Shown here piece after piece: positions 15,544 to 26,953 of a stretch of DNA of 64,000 bases. The DNA comes from CAVQRC01 sp963715045. GTDB lineage: Bacteria > Planctomycetota > Planctomycetia > Pirellulales > Lacipirellulaceae. The stretch is from the NCBI GenBank assembly GCA_963715045.1, contig CAVQRC010000017.1:186001-250000 (forward strand). The letters run 5' to 3'. The notes under the pieces are model-generated. The model had not been told where the DNA came from, made no database searches, and worked only from the letters and a program-made list of their open reading frames with translations. Both the position numbers and the translations under genes were made by a program. Each line of letters opens with the position of its first letter. The first letter of the stretch is position 1.

Positions 15544-18459
15544 TCACGATCCGATGCTTTCGACCCGCTGTCGGGCGGCGTCAAGCAGGGCATCTCTGCG
15601 GTCGGCCGGGAGTCGGTCTGCTTGCAGTTCCAATTGCCGCAGGCTTTCCCGCAGCATCGACTCGCTGCCGTCGCGTTCTCCACTCTGCCAGCGGGCCTCG
15701 CCCAGCAGGCTCTGGGTGAGAGCGGTCTGCCAGTGTCCGGGCCGCAGTTCGAGATTCTTCTGCCAGGCCTCGAGCAGCACGATCGCCGCTTCGGCAGGAC
15801 GTTCCAACGCCAGCAACGTTTCGCCCTGCGCCACGAGCAAGGCGATCAGTTCTCCGGGCGAGCGTGCGTCGTGTTGGCGGTGGATCAGCAACAGGTCTGT
15901 CAGAGTCTCATACGCCGCGTCGTGCTGGCCAAGTTTCATCATCCCACGGGCCAGGTTCTTGCGACTGCGGAGTGTGTAAGGATGATCCTGGCCGAGAGTT
16001 GCGGTGAACCGCTCGGCGGCGTACGCAAACATCGCGGTGGCTTCGGTGTATCGCTCAAGTTTCAAGTATGCGCCCCCGAGATTCTGCGCGTAGACCAGCG
16101 TCGACGGGTGGTCGTTTCCCGAGAGCCGTTTGGAGCGGGCGAACAAGTCCTCGAGGAGTTCGGCGGCCGCCGCGAACTGCCCCGAATTCAGCAGCGTTCC
16201 GGCGAGATTGTTCTCGGTCTCAAGTGTCTGCGGATGCTCCTCACCCAGGACCTCCCGGCGATGGACCAGGGTTTCCCGCAGAAGTACGGCGGCCTCGTCG
16301 AGCCGCCGCGAATTCAAGTAGGCCACGCCCAGATTGTGCATCGCCGTCAGCGATCCCGGATGCGTTGGGCCATACACTTCTTGATGGTTCTTCACCGACC
16401 ACTCGAGCAGCGGCAGCGCTTCGCCGATGTTCTTCGTAAGTAGCAGCAGATGTCCCAGGTTACTGGTCGTTTGCAGCAACGCCTCTCGAGGGCCCTCCCC
16501 GTGCTCGCCGAAAACCGCTCCGACCCCCGCGTCCCGTTCCCCCGGGTCGGCGTGCGGGTGGACTTGCCGACGCTGCTCGGGCTGCGCGTCACGACGCTCG
16601 AGAAGCTGCTCGCGAAGCGGGACCAGCAACGCGATGCCCTGGTTCGCCTGGCCGATCTGCCCGTACGCGATGGCCAGATGGTTGATCAGTTTCTGTGTCG
16701 ACGGGTGCCCGTTACCCAGGCCCTGTTGATCGTTGAGACCCTGTCGAGCATGTGCCAGGGCTTGCTCGCCGAGCGCGACGGCCTCCTGGGGACGACCCGC
16801 GGCGATGTAACTCATGACCAGCGATGATTGCACCGCGACCCGACGTTCGTCCGCGGCAGAGAACTCGATCGCCCACTGCTCGTCACTGAGCAGGAAACAC
16901 TCGATCGCTTTGTCGGCGAGCCCCAGACCCTGATAAACCGAACCGATCGACGAGTAGAGCGCCGCTCGCGTGTTGCTTGCCATCCGGGTGTCAGCTTTGG
17001 TCCTGGCAAGGGTCCGATCGAGGACCTCGAGGACCGTGACTGTCCGGCCGTCTCGATCGGGACGTGCCCGGGCAAGACTCTGGACGAGTAACTGAACCGT
17101 TGCTTGTTCCTCGAAGCGTGCGCGTTTCAGATTCTGATTCGATTCCCGCAACGAGGCATTGGTCGACTCAAGCTCGACGTTGACCTCGAGCGTTCGCTGG
17201 TACTGGGCTGCGAATAGCGAGGTGCCGACGCCAACTGCCACCAGCAGTGCAGCCAGCGAAGCTGCGAGCATCGGATTCCGCAGGCACCACCGCCACGCCC
17301 GCTCGCTGCGGGCGATCGGACGAGCCTGGACCGGCAACCCCCTGGCAAATCGATTCAGATCACGAAGAAGTTCCGCGGCCGAAGGGTATCGGCGCGCGGG
17401 ATCCTTTTCGAGGCACTTCAGGCAGATCGACTCGAGATCGCGAGGCGTTGCCGTATCGATCCGCCGGGGGGGAACCGGTTCTTCGCTGCGGACCGCTTCC
17501 AGCGTGGCCAGATGCGACTCGCGGTGATGCGGTGGGCGGCCGCTGAGCAACTGATACAGAATCGCGCCCAGCGCGTACACGTCCGAAGCCGTCCCGACCG
17601 CCGTGCTGTCACCTTCGGCCTGCTCCGGCGACATATAACTCGGCGTACCCACGATCGCCCGCGTCAGCGTCGCATCCCGCGCGTCATCGATCACTTTCGC
17701 AAGTCCGAAGTCGGTCAGTGCGACCGCGTATTCCGTAACCGACGCCGCCAGTCCCTGATCGGTCCGACTCGCGCTCGCCGCGAGCCGTTTCAGCAGGACA
17801 TTACCCGGTTTGATGTCACGGTGCAGGATCCCGCGGGTATGGGCGTGTTGGACCGCGTCGGCGAGTTGCTGCAGCAGTCGGACCGCGTCCTCCGCGGATA
17901 CGGCCGGACCTCGTTCGCGGAGCCATTCGCTGAGGGTCGGGCCGGGCACGTACTCCGACGCCAGATAGCAAATCGGTCCCACACTTCCCGCTTCGAAAAC
18001 CGGCACAATGTGGGGATGGGCGAGCGCCGCGGCCGCTTCGGCCTCGCGGAGAAACCGCTGCTTCAGCGCTGGCGTCAAGAGTGCCTCGGGACGCGGAACC
18101 TTCAAGGCGATCTGCCGCCCCAGATCGGGATCGGTCGCCAGCATCACGATCCCGAAGCCGCCCTCGCCGAGCATCCGCTCGATCTTGAACCGGCCGATGA
18201 ACGACGGAAGTACGACCTCGTAGTCCACGGCGCCGATTGTCGGAGACGATTCGAAGCCGGCCGTCTCGAACACGTCCGTCATCGATTCCGGCTCGGTGAG
18301 CCTGACGACATCGATCAACTGAAGGATGTCGCGATAGCCGTCGAGTTCGGCGGCGAACGCGGGGTCGGCAGTCGCGTACACGGCGGCAGCCTGGGTGAAG
18401 TCGCCCTGGCGGAGCGCTTCGTCGACCTCGGGCAACAGATGATGCAGCTTCTCGTCCAT
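15544..18459 (-). CDS. Serine/threonine protein kinase with C-terminal TPR repeats
   Basis: The 971-residue membrane kinase has all catalytic motifs: Gly loop 'GEGGFG' (98-103), catalytic Lys120 in 'IALKV', 'LHRDIKPGN' (212-220), 'DFG' (250-252) and 'GTPSYMSPEQ' (271-280). A single membrane helix lies at about 398-418, so the kinase faces the cytosol. A long extracytoplasmic part holds tetratricopeptide units such as 'TMHNLGVAYLNSRRLDEA'-like segments (about 500-950). Between two TPR units, near residues 640-675, a charged insert ('RRQVHPHADPGERDAG') breaks the TPR pattern and may hide compensating frameshifts. It starts 6 bp after the sigma factor gene stops, so the two are one transcript. 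Confidence 0.93.
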   Translation of the reverse strand: MDEKLHHLLPEVDEALRQGDFTQAAAVYATADPAFAAELDGYRDILQLIDVVRLTEPESMTDVFETAGFESSPTIGAVDYEVVLPSFIGRFKIERMLGEGGFGIVMLATDPDLGRQIALKVPRPEALLTPALKQRFLREAEAAAALAHPHIVPVFEAGSVGPICYLASEYVPGPTLSEWLRERGPAVSAEDAVRLLQQLADAVQHAHTRGILHRDIKPGNVLLKRLAASASRTDQGLAASVTEYAVALTDFGLAKVIDDARDATLTRAIVGTPSYMSPEQAEGDSTAVGTASDVYALGAILYQLLSGRPPHHRESHLATLEAVRSEEPVPPRRIDTATPRDLESICLKCLEKDPARRYPSAAELLRDLNRFARGLPVQARPIARSERAWRWCLRNPMLAASLAALLVAVGVGTSLFAAQYQRTLEVNVELESTNASLRESNQNLKRARFEEQATVQLLVQSLARARPDRDGRTVTVLEVLDRTLARTKADTRMASNTRAALYSSIGSVYQGLGLADKAIECFLLSDEQWAIEFSAADERRVAVQSSLVMSYIAAGRPQEAVALGEQALAHARQGLNDQQGLGNGHPSTQKLINHLAIAYGQIGQANQGIALLVPLREQLLERRDAQPEQRRQVHPHADPGERDAGVGAVFGEHGEGPREALLQTTSNLGHLLLLTKNIGEALPLLEWSVKNHQEVYGPTHPGSLTAMHNLGVAYLNSRRLDEAAVLLRETLVHRREVLGEEHPQTLETENNLAGTLLNSGQFAAAAELLEDLFARSKRLSGNDHPSTLVYAQNLGGAYLKLERYTEATAMFAYAAERFTATLGQDHPYTLRSRKNLARGMMKLGQHDAAYETLTDLLLIHRQHDARSPGELIALLVAQGETLLALERPAEAAIVLLEAWQKNLELRPGHWQTALTQSLLGEARWQSGERDGSESMLRESLRQLELQADRLPADRRDALLDAARQRVESIGS

Positions 18460-18465
18460 CGTCGG

Positions 18466-19095
18466 CTATCGCACGAGTTCTTCCTTCAGGCGGGAAATGG
18501 CACGGGTCCACAGCTTGCGGGCGGCCTCTTCGCTGCGGCCCAGCCGCTGGCCGACATCCGCGAACGAGAGGCGTTCCCAGTTCCGCAATTGGATCACCGT
18601 GCGGTGATCGTCCGGCAGGCGAAGCATCGCTTCCCGCAGGGCGATGACCTGTTCGTGCAGTTGGGCCGCCGTGCCGGGGGTCGGGCCATCGGCGATCGCG
18701 GCGTCCAGCGGCTTTTCGCCGGCACTGTTGAAGAGATCCAGCGCCGCCTCGCGGTCGATGTCCCGCTTCGCCGCGCCCTGGTAATGTCGGCGAACATTGG
18801 CCATGTCGTTAAGCAGGATCTGTCGCATCCACCCCAGCAATTCCTGTTTGGACTGACCGCGAAACGTGCCGAAGTTGGCGTGGGCCTTGATCAATGTTTC
18901 CTGGACCACGTCGGATGAGCCGAGCTTGGCTTTGAGCACCTGGTTCAATTCACTCTGGGCAATGGCGAGCAGGTAACCGCGGCACGACTCGACGAGTTCT
19001 TCGCGGGCGACCTGATCGCCATCCCGCGCAGCGACAATCGAGTGCTCAATCGTCGGTGCGTCAATCGAATGCTTCCGGGGTTGCGGGGCCGACAT
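18466..19095 (-). CDS. ECF-type RNA polymerase sigma factor
   Basis: The 209-residue protein has region 2 ('RGYLLAIAQSELNQVLKAK', 'DVVQETLIKAHANF', 'LGWMRQILLNDMANV') and region 4 ('RLPDDHRTVIQLRNWERLSF', 'VGQRLGRSEEAARKLW'). This is the planctomycete ECF type found next to Ser/Thr kinases. ATG 19095 follows AGGGA by about ten bases; ATG 19104 is an alternative. It is directly upstream of the TPR-kinase, so the kinase probably signals to it, possibly by phosphorylation as shown for some STK-linked ECF factors. No anti-sigma factor gene is visible nearby. Confidence 0.93.
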   Translation of the reverse strand: MSAPQPRKHSIDAPTIEHSIVAARDGDQVAREELVESCRGYLLAIAQSELNQVLKAKLGSSDVVQETLIKAHANFGTFRGQSKQELLGWMRQILLNDMANVRRHYQGAAKRDIDREAALDLFNSAGEKPLDAAIADGPTPGTAAQLHEQVIALREAMLRLPDDHRTVIQLRNWERLSFADVGQRLGRSEEAARKLWTRAISRLKEELVR

Positions 19096-19385
19096 CGCTT
19101 CCATTTCCCTAGACACGCTTGAGATCGAATCCGGACACGAATTTCCAGGAATCATCCTAACGCACGCCGAAGGCCCCAACCAACTGAGCGGATGGTTGGA
19201 TGGGCGAATGGGGAGGCCTTTGGCTATGAGGTATCCCCCCTGCGGCTGAGTTCGTAGAAATCGCGTCCGCTCTCGTTTCTGCGTGCGTCTAGTGGGATGA
19301 GCGAATCACGCAGTCTGTTTGGAACACTCCAGCTGCGTTTCTTTGACGGTGACGCCAGTCGCCAGCCCAGAAAGAGGGATCCCAC

Positions 19386-22300
19386 ATGATGCGAAGATCA
19401 GTACCTGTCGGTTGTTCATTACTCGTTGTCGCCATCGCGGTCACCGCCAGTGCGGACAGGTACAACTGGACCGGCGACAACAACCACATCTGGAGCGATC
19501 CCCGTTCCTGGCACCACGAGGGGACGCTGTTCGACGTTCCGCCGATTCTGGAGGACTTCATGATTCCCGATGGGAGTGCCGAAGTATTCATCGAAAATGG
19601 TGACCTTGTCACGCTCGACGTCAACACGGCATTCATCGATGATCTCGTCATCTCGGGCGGATCGGACCTGGTGACCTCGGGAAACGTCCTGACGGTCAAC
19701 GACGGATCCGCCACGGGCGAGATGAAGCTGATTGGCTTCGGCGCCGCGCTTCGAATCGACTCCAGTCCCAACCCGCTTGAAGTCGACACGGACATTCTCC
19801 GAGTCTTTGACGGCGCCGTAATGGAACTCCGTGGCTCCGCCGTGCAGGTCGACAACTTCATGGTCCTCGACGATGACAGTACGCTGATCGGAAACGGATC
19901 GATCCAGTTCAACGACAATCTCAACACGAACGGCCGGCACCTCGTCTTCGATGGCACACTGAGTGTTTCCGGTGGCAACCTGTCGTTGATCGCCGACCGT
20001 GGCGGCTTTCTTGACATGGACGGCGACACGGGTACGAGCGTGATCAACGTCACTTCGTTAAGCAATCGGCTGACAATCGATGGCGCGCTGGGTGACACTT
20101 TCGGGGGCACACTCAACGTCGGTTCGGGCAACACCTTTGAAGCTCGCCAGGGATGGTCGTCCGACGGCACTCTCAACCTGACCGGAGGGACGATTGCCGG
20201 CGGCCTGTATTCGCAGGTCAACGGGTCGACCAATGTCAACAGCGGCACGAATACGTTCGCGGCCCCGGTCAATCTGTCCAACGGCAGCTTCACCGTTGCC
20301 GGCGGGGCGACGGCACGATTCGAAGGCGGCGGGACACTCGACTCGATGACCATCGGCGGAACAGGTACGTTCCTCGCCGACAGTGTGCTCGATGTGACGG
20401 GCGGCCTCTCACGCATCGACGCCACGGCCCGATTCGACAGCGGAGGAGGTACGCGGATCGCGGGCGGATCGACGCTGATCCTCGCCCGCAACCCCCGCTT
20501 CAATCCCGGCTCGCTGACCGACGTCGACGGAACGCTGCGGCTCTTCAGCCCGGCGACCTACGCCGGAGGATCGTTCACGGGTGACGGGACCGTCTCGCAA
20601 CAGGCGAGCGTGATCGTCACCGGTAATACAACCATGAATCTCAATCCCACGACGGGTGTCTACGACTGGGATGGTTCGGCGGATCAAAACGAAATGACCA
20701 CGGTCAATAGTGGCAGGACTTTCCGCATCAATGCCAATCGACTCAACCCCAGTACGGGGGCGTCGAAGAATCACTACACCGGACGGCTCAACATCAATGG
20801 TGGCACGGTCGAGGTCAATACGGCCGACCCCTGGCAGGTTGTCAGCGGTACTTCCGCCGGGGAAGTTCACTTCAACAGCTTTGCCGGTACCGCCACCCTT
20901 GCCGGCCAGGACGTGAGCGTCAGTGGAGCCGGGACGGAATTCGACGCGATCTTCGGCCAGGCCATCGGTCGACGCCGAACATCTCCTTCGACGATCTGGC
21001 CGACGTGCGAATCCTCAACAGCGGCAGCGGATTCACGTTCGACGGAGATGTCGACTATCACTGGCACGACGATCCACCAGGACATCGCCGGTGGCCTGCG
21101 TCGGCATTCAACGGCAACATCAACGTCACCGGCAACACGATCGATCAACGCTACGACATTCGACTGGGACGGAACGAACTGCCTGTGTCGCAGACGACGA
21201 TGATCGGCCCCGGAGGGAGTCTCACCATCAACGCGGACACGATCGATACCAACGCCGCGGCTGCGGATGGTAACGACGATGACGTTTTCATTCAGGCTGG
21301 CATCCTCACTGTCAATACGGTCGATCCGTGGCGGATGGATGGCTCGCTCACGCTTCAGCACCGGTGCCGGCCAGGCCCAGGTCAATGGCAGCCCCCTGCG
21401 GCTCGTATCGAGCGGTAGCACATTGACCGTGTCCGGCGGCAACGCCGGGAGCATCAACGTCCCCTTGACGCTGAGCGGCAACGCGGACGTGTCGATCAAT
21501 GGTTCCTCCCGGCTGCACCTCAACGGTCCGGCCACGATCGACAATGCCACAATTGTCGGCGCCGGGTCGCTCGTGTTCGACAACACCGCGACGATCGACG
21601 CGCCGGCCGATATTACCGTCGGTACGTTTCGCCTCAGCAATGACGCGAACGTCGACTTGAAGGCGGCAACATCCGGACGACGAATTTCGTCAAGGATCCC
21701 TACGGCCTCATTCGACCTTAACGGCGGTACCTTTGAAGTCCGAGCGGGGGCGGCCACGTTCAACTCGTCGTTGTCTACTCCGGCGGTACCTCGCCGCCGA
21801 TCGAGCCGGAGTTCGTCGTTTCCGATGGTGCCGACGCGGCCGTGACGTTCGACGTGGCGGGTCGGGCGAAAACGCCGGTGAATTCGGCCAGACGACAGTA
21901 ACCGGTGTCTCCGGTGGTTCGCCCGTCGACGCTTCGCGGGACCGGCGGCGGAGAAGGTGCCGACCTCGTCGTCGGCCGCAGCGGAACGGGCCGACTGGAA
22001 GTCACGGACGGCGGTCGAACCGCGCTCCAAGACGACCTGGTGGTTGCCAGTAATGCTGGATCGGATGGGACGGTGATCGTCATCGGGCGTGAACGGCGGA
22101 ATCCGATCGACGCTCGACCAGACCGGTCGCGGCGAGGCGTCCGACGGCTCACATCGGTCAAGGCGGAGCAATGGGCGACTGACCGTTGCCAACGGGGCGC
22201 TCGTCGACGTCGGAGACGACATGATCGTCGGATCGACCACGAGCGGCGACGGCGTTGTCGACATCAGCGGAGCGTCCGGCGGCTTCAACGGCCGAGGTCC

Positions 22301-23431
22301 GGGTCGGGAGCGATCTCGTCGTGCATCCGGCGAGTCGGGTCAACGTCCGGTCGGGCGGAAAACTCGACGTCGAGGACGACGATTCTTTTCAACCCCGGTG
22401 CGGTCATCGAAGTGACCGGGACAGGCAATCTCGACCCGCGATTGCTCACCGTGGACGGCGGTACTTTCAACGTCGAGCCGACCGCAACGGTAGTCATTTC
22501 GGATTCCGGTGCGACCAGCGATCCAGGCTTCTTTGTCGGTCTCGCGGGTGGAGATGGCCAGGTGGTCGTCAAGAATGGTGGCTCACTGTCGACGGGTGCC
22601 GTGCAGGTTGGTGGAGCGAATGAAACCGGCCTGATCGACATCGATGCCTCGAGTTCGTGGGAAATCGACGGCCCGCTGGTCGTCAAGTCGGGCGGCGTCG
22701 TCCACTCCGATGGAACAGTCTCGCCGGATCGGCTGATCGTCGAAAGCGGCGGCAGCGTCGGTGGCAGCGGCGACGTGGAGGGCACGCTCGTCAACTCCGG
22801 CTTGCTCAGCCCGGGCGACTCGCCCGGAATCCTGTCCGCGGCCAACTTCGTCCAGGAAGCCACCGGCACGCTGCTCATCGAGTTGGGTGGCCTGGTTTCC
22901 GGCAGCGAGTACGACGTGCTCGACGTCAACGGTCTGGCAGAACTCGGCGGCACGCTCGAGATCGCCTTGCTCGACCTGGGTAGCGGCACGTTCACTCCGG
23001 CTGAGGGCGACGCGTTTTCAATCCTCTCGGCCGGCGGCGGAATAACCGGCGCGTTCGCCAGTGTCATCGAGCCTGCCCTGCCTGAGGGACTCGTGTGGGA
23101 TCTGCTCTATGATGCCGACGAACTGTTGCTGAGCGTGATGGCCGCAACTTCGGGACTGCCCGCCGACTTCGACGGGGACGGCGATGTCGACGGCGAGGAC
23201 TTCCTCGCCTGGCAGGCCGGCTTCGGCATCACCAGCGGTGCGACGCAGATCAATGGCGATGCCGACGCCGACGGAGACGTCGACGGTGCAGATTTCCTCG
23301 CCTGGCAGGCCAGCTTCGGCGACCTGGCCGGCGCAGGTGGTCGGATCGCGGGGGCGGTACCCGAGCCGACGGCGGCCATGTTGACGCTGCTGGTCGCCGT
23401 GGTGGCCCTCGCCCGCCGACCACGCGGCTGA
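19386..23431 (+). pseudogene. Very large PEP-CTERM / dockerin surface protein, multiple frameshifts
   Basis: The signal peptide (MMRRSVPVGCSLLVVAIAVTASA) is followed by 'DRYNWTGDNNHIWSDPRSW' and repeated Gly/Asp-rich beta-helix units ('LNVGSGNTFEARQGW', 'INVPLTLSGNADVSING'), like autotransporter-associated repeats. The first 525 codons are intact to about 20965. From there to 22390 the frame changes about seven times (near 20970, 21360, 21690, 21880, 22085, 22290, 22385), and then it is intact to the end. The C-terminus has 'DFDGDGDVDGEDFLAWQ' and 'DADADGDVDGADFLAWQ' dockerin-like repeats and a PEP-CTERM signal 'AVPEPTAAMLTLLVAVV'. Reconstructed length is about 1,350 residues. Breaks every 100-400 bp suggest poor local sequence quality, but true decay is not excluded. 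Confidence 0.75.
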
Positions 23432-23580
23432 AACCAGTCGGCGCGGTTTAGTCGATTCGTGTGAGCCCCGCACGAACCAATCGCCGGACGGTCGAGATGT
23501 TCGCGGCAGTCGCCGCGGAAGTCCTCTTCCGCCCGGCGATCCGCGTTTCGCGACCAAAAAGCCGACGTTCGTCGATCGAT

Positions 23581-25030
23581 TCAACGATCCGTTGGATGGG
23601 GCGTGGCTGCCTTGGGAAACAGCACAAACACTTCCGAATCGGTGCGTTGCTGTTCGAGTAGTTCCTCGAGCTTGTTCACGATCTGCGGGTTGGGATGCGG
23701 CGATGTTGTGGCTCTCGCCCGGGTCGGACTGAAGGTCGTACAGTTCCAGGTCGCGGTTGCCCTGGAACATCTGGCGACGAACCCCCTTGTAGTCTCCCCA
23801 TCGGATCGCCTGCTGCCCGCCGTAAGCAGGGAACTCCCAGTACAGCACGTCGTGAGGGGCCTGGCTCCCGACTCCGGTGAGTGTCGGGAGCATGCTGATG
23901 CCGTCTGTACCTGCTGGTGGAGTGATGCCCGCGATCTCGCAGACGGTCGGGAGCACGTCCCACGCGGCGCACACGTGGTCTGTCACCTGTCCCGCGGCGA
24001 TTCTTCCGGGCCAGCGGGCGACGAATGGCACCCGAATACCGCCTTCGTAGACCGAACCCTTGCGGCCGCGGAATGGACCCGCCGATTGAAAGAAGTCGGA
24101 ATCCGAGCCACCGAGCCGATCGAAAGTCGGCCCGTTGTCGCTCGTGAAGCACACGAGCGTCTTCTCCGACAGGCCGAGTTCATCGACGAGATCGAGAATC
24201 CTGCCAACATCGCGATCCATGTGCGAGACCATCGCCGCGTAGCCGGCCCGCGGCGACGGGTGCTCAAGATAGCCGCGATGCTGATACGCAGCTTCGGGAA
24301 TCCTGCCCTCGTATTCGGCCAGCGACGCGGGCGGAACCTGGATCGAGAGATGCGGCACGGCGTAAGGCACGTAGAGAAAAAACGGTTCTTTCTGATGATC
24401 GCGAATGAACGCCAACGCCTCCTCGGTAAACCGATCCTGCGAATACGTTTCGCCAGTCAGCGTGCGATCGTTTCCGGGCAACATCTCCTTGACATGGTTC
24501 CGCCACAAGAACCGCGGGTAGTGGTTGTGGGCATGCACCTGGCAGTTAAAGCCGTAGAACAGGTCGAAGCCCTGGCGATTGGGATCTCCGCTCGTGCCGA
24601 AGTGCCCAAGTCCCCATTTGCCGATCGCGGCCGTCGCATAGCCCGCTTCCTTCAATAGTTCCGCAAGCGTGACTTCCTCGTCTGGCAGCGGGTACTGTCC
24701 GGGAAACTCCCAGCCCTGTTCCGCTTTGAGGTGCTTCAGGTGTTTTGGGTTGCGATTGTCTCGCACGAACGCGTGACCCGTATGCTTGCCCGTCAGCAGT
24801 ACGCATCGCGAGGGTGCACACACCGGACTGCCGCAGTAGTACTGCGTCAAGCGGATCCCGTTCGCGGCAATCCGATCGATGTTGGGAGTCTTGATCCACT
24901 GCTGCCCGTAGCAGCCCAGCTCTCCGTAGCCCAGGTCATCCGACATGATGAAGATCACATTCGGCCGCTCGGCGGCGAAAGCCGTGGAAACGCCCGCCAG
25001 GGCGATCGCTGCTAACAGGGTTCGGGTCAT
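23581..25030 (-). CDS. Secreted sulfatase, 3' frameshift
   Basis: The signal peptide (MTRTLLAAIALAGVSTAFA) is followed by 'RPNVIFIMSDDLGYGELGC' (metal site) and 'CAPSRCVLLTGKHTG', the formylglycine motif C-x-P-x-R with Cys71, then 'GKWGLG' and 'CFTSDNGPTFDRLGG'. This is arylsulfatase A-type (S1 family). Near 23700 one base is missing: the frame of 'GESHNIAA' continues as 'HPNPQIVNKLEELLEQQR' in another frame and stops at 23581-23583. It hydrolyses a sulfate ester in the periplasm or outside after Cys-to-formylglycine conversion. A tandem-repeat block separates it from a second sulfatase upstream on the same strand. Confidence 0.9.
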
Positions 25031-25070
25031 CAGGGGCCTGGGGTCAGCAACTGCCAGATGAAGCGTTTTC

Positions 25071-25165
25071 CCAGTCTCCCAGTCTCCATGTCTCCCAGTC
25101 TCCATGTCTCCATGTCTCCATGTCTCCAGTCTCCTGACCCCCGACCCCCGACCCCTGACCCCTAC
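25071..25165. repeat. Octamer and heptamer tandem repeats between two sulfatase genes
   Basis: Alternating octamers TCTCCCAG and TCTCCATG (about 25075-25135) run into heptamers CCCCGAC/CCCTGAC (about 25138-25160). They fill the gap upstream of one sulfatase and touch the stop codon of the next. Confidence 0.85.
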
Positions 25166-26598
25166 TCCCGCGGCATCTTCGCGGCCATTCGCTCCTGCCA
25201 CTTCCGCAGCTTTGCTCGTAACTCGTCCCGCTTCTCGGGGTGCTGTTCGCTGAGGTTGATACGCTCCGCCGGGTCGTGTGCGAGATGATACAGTTCCACC
25301 TTGTTGTCGTGGTAAAACTCGATGAGTTTCCAGTCGTTGCTGCGAATGGCAGCCCCTGGCGTCCATGTCGAACCGTGGTAGTGGGGGTAGTGCCAGAACA
25401 GATCGCGGTCGGCCAGGCGGTCGCCACCGGCCAGTAGCGGGACGAGGCTCACGCCGTCGACGTGGGTGTCAGGCATCAACGGCAGGCCGGCGAGGTCGAG
25501 GATCGTCGGAAAGAAATCCGTGCTGAAGATCGGGTACTCGCACACCGACCCTGCGGCCGTGACACCCGGAGCCCGGATGATCGTGGGTTCGCGAATTCCT
25601 CCTTCGTACAGCCAGCCCTTACCCGATCGCAGCGGCAGGTTGGACGTCGGGCCCCCCTTGGCAGTCGTGCTCAGCCCGCCGTTGTCGGAAAAAAAGAACA
25701 CCACCGTGTTGTCGGTCAGTCCCAGTTGCTCCAGCCTGGCGAGAACTGCCCCCACACTGTCGTCGACCGCCGCGATCATCGATGCGTAGGCCGCGTTGTC
25801 CTGCCGAGTCCGCGTGCGGCCTTGGTGCTCGCGTTCGAAAGTCGTGGGACCGTCGAACTGCTGTTGGGCTTTGGTCCGGAATTCCTCCACCCGTTTGCGG
25901 TACGGCGTAATCGGCGTGTGCACGTTGTAGTAAGACAGGTACAGCAGAAACGGCTGCTGCGGATGGTCCGTGGTGGTCTGGTCGAGGAATTGCAACGATT
26001 CCTCGGTCAGTCGTTCGGTGAGGTATTCGTCGTCGCGATGGGCCGAAAGATTCGGGTTGTTCCACGGTGCGTAATACCCGCCCGGTGGAGAGCCGACCTT
26101 GCAGCCGCCAATGTTGATGTCGAATCCCTGGTCGGTCGGCCAGTGCCCGCGATCGCCGAGATGCCACTTGCCGGCAAAAAATGTTCGATAGCCGTGCTGC
26201 TGGAGAACTTCGGCGATCGTCACTTCGGCCAGCGCCAGGTTGTCACGATCTTCGACGTGCTTGAATCGCGCGCCCGGGACGCTGCCGGTCGGGCGTCCCG
26301 GGATCCAGTCCGTGATATCGACACGTACCGGGTGACGGCCGGTCAAGATGCTCGCCCGCGTGGGGGAACATACCGGGCATGCCGCATACCCCTGCGTGAA
26401 CTTCATGGCGGTCGCCGCGAACGCATCCAAATGGGGAGTCTCGTAGAACGTACTCCCGAAACAACCCAGGTCGGCCCAGCCCAGGTCATCGACCAGGAAG
26501 AACACGAAATTCGGGCGTTCCGCGGCGTAGATCGTCGCCGCTGAAAGGGCCGCCGCCGATGCGATGGCGACCATTGAAATGGACCGCAGAATTTTCAT
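25162..26598 (-). CDS. Secreted sulfatase
   Basis: The intact 478-residue protein has a signal peptide (MKILRSISMVAIASAAALSAATIYA), 'RPNFVFFLVDDLGWADLGC', the formylglycine motif 'CSPTRASILTGRHP' with Cys77, 'FAGKWHLGDRG', 'FFFSDNGGLSTTAKG' and 'YEGGIREPTIIRAPG'. It is an S1-family sulfatase; polysaccharide or glycosaminoglycan sulfate is the likely target. It lies upstream of the other minus-strand sulfatase, possibly in one transcript across the repeat block. Confidence 0.95.
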   Translation of the reverse strand: MKILRSISMVAIASAAALSAATIYAAERPNFVFFLVDDLGWADLGCFGSTFYETPHLDAFAATAMKFTQGYAACPVCSPTRASILTGRHPVRVDITDWIPGRPTGSVPGARFKHVEDRDNLALAEVTIAEVLQQHGYRTFFAGKWHLGDRGHWPTDQGFDINIGGCKVGSPPGGYYAPWNNPNLSAHRDDEYLTERLTEESLQFLDQTTTDHPQQPFLLYLSYYNVHTPITPYRKRVEEFRTKAQQQFDGPTTFEREHQGRTRTRQDNAAYASMIAAVDDSVGAVLARLEQLGLTDNTVVFFFSDNGGLSTTAKGGPTSNLPLRSGKGWLYEGGIREPTIIRAPGVTAAGSVCEYPIFSTDFFPTILDLAGLPLMPDTHVDGVSLVPLLAGGDRLADRDLFWHYPHYHGSTWTPGAAIRSNDWKLIEFYHDNKVELYHLAHDPAERINLSEQHPEKRDELRAKLRKWQERMAAKMPRE

Positions 26599-26654
26599 GA
26601 AAACACATGCTCGAACGGGGCAGTGTGGTAAGCCAACGAGTATAGCACTCCCGC

Positions 26655-26890
26655 AGCCCGTGTAGCCTCGTCACTCCCTGTCGAGGTCGGGAGCGGGGCG
26701 TGCACGATGACCCGCCGCTGGCCGGTGGAGCGTCAGTACTTTGGCCGCGGCGTACTGGATCGCCGCTTTCCTGTCACGGAGTGCCAGGACTACTCCATGT
26801 AGCCTCGCCACTGCGTGGCGAGGCCGGCAGCGGCAAATCGACTGTCCTCCGCGTCCGGGCCCGTGTCACAGAGTGCCCCGGCTACATCGG
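26655..26890. repeat. Palindromic 'CACTCCGTG'-family repeats, diverged
   Basis: The units read 'GTAGCCTCGTCACTCCCTGT', 'GTCACGGAGTGCCAGGACTA', 'GTAGCCTCGCCACTGCGTGG' and 'GTCACAGAGTGCCCCGGCTA'. They are degenerate direct and inverted copies of the family at 8.1 and 59.5 kb. The block lies between two divergent sulfatase genes; the remainder of this ~355-bp gap shows nothing else. Confidence 0.75.
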
Positions 26891-26953
26891 CACGGTCGGA
26901 TTGGCTAGACTGTCGCCCTGGCCCAGGGCACGACGACACCACCGGCGAACACC

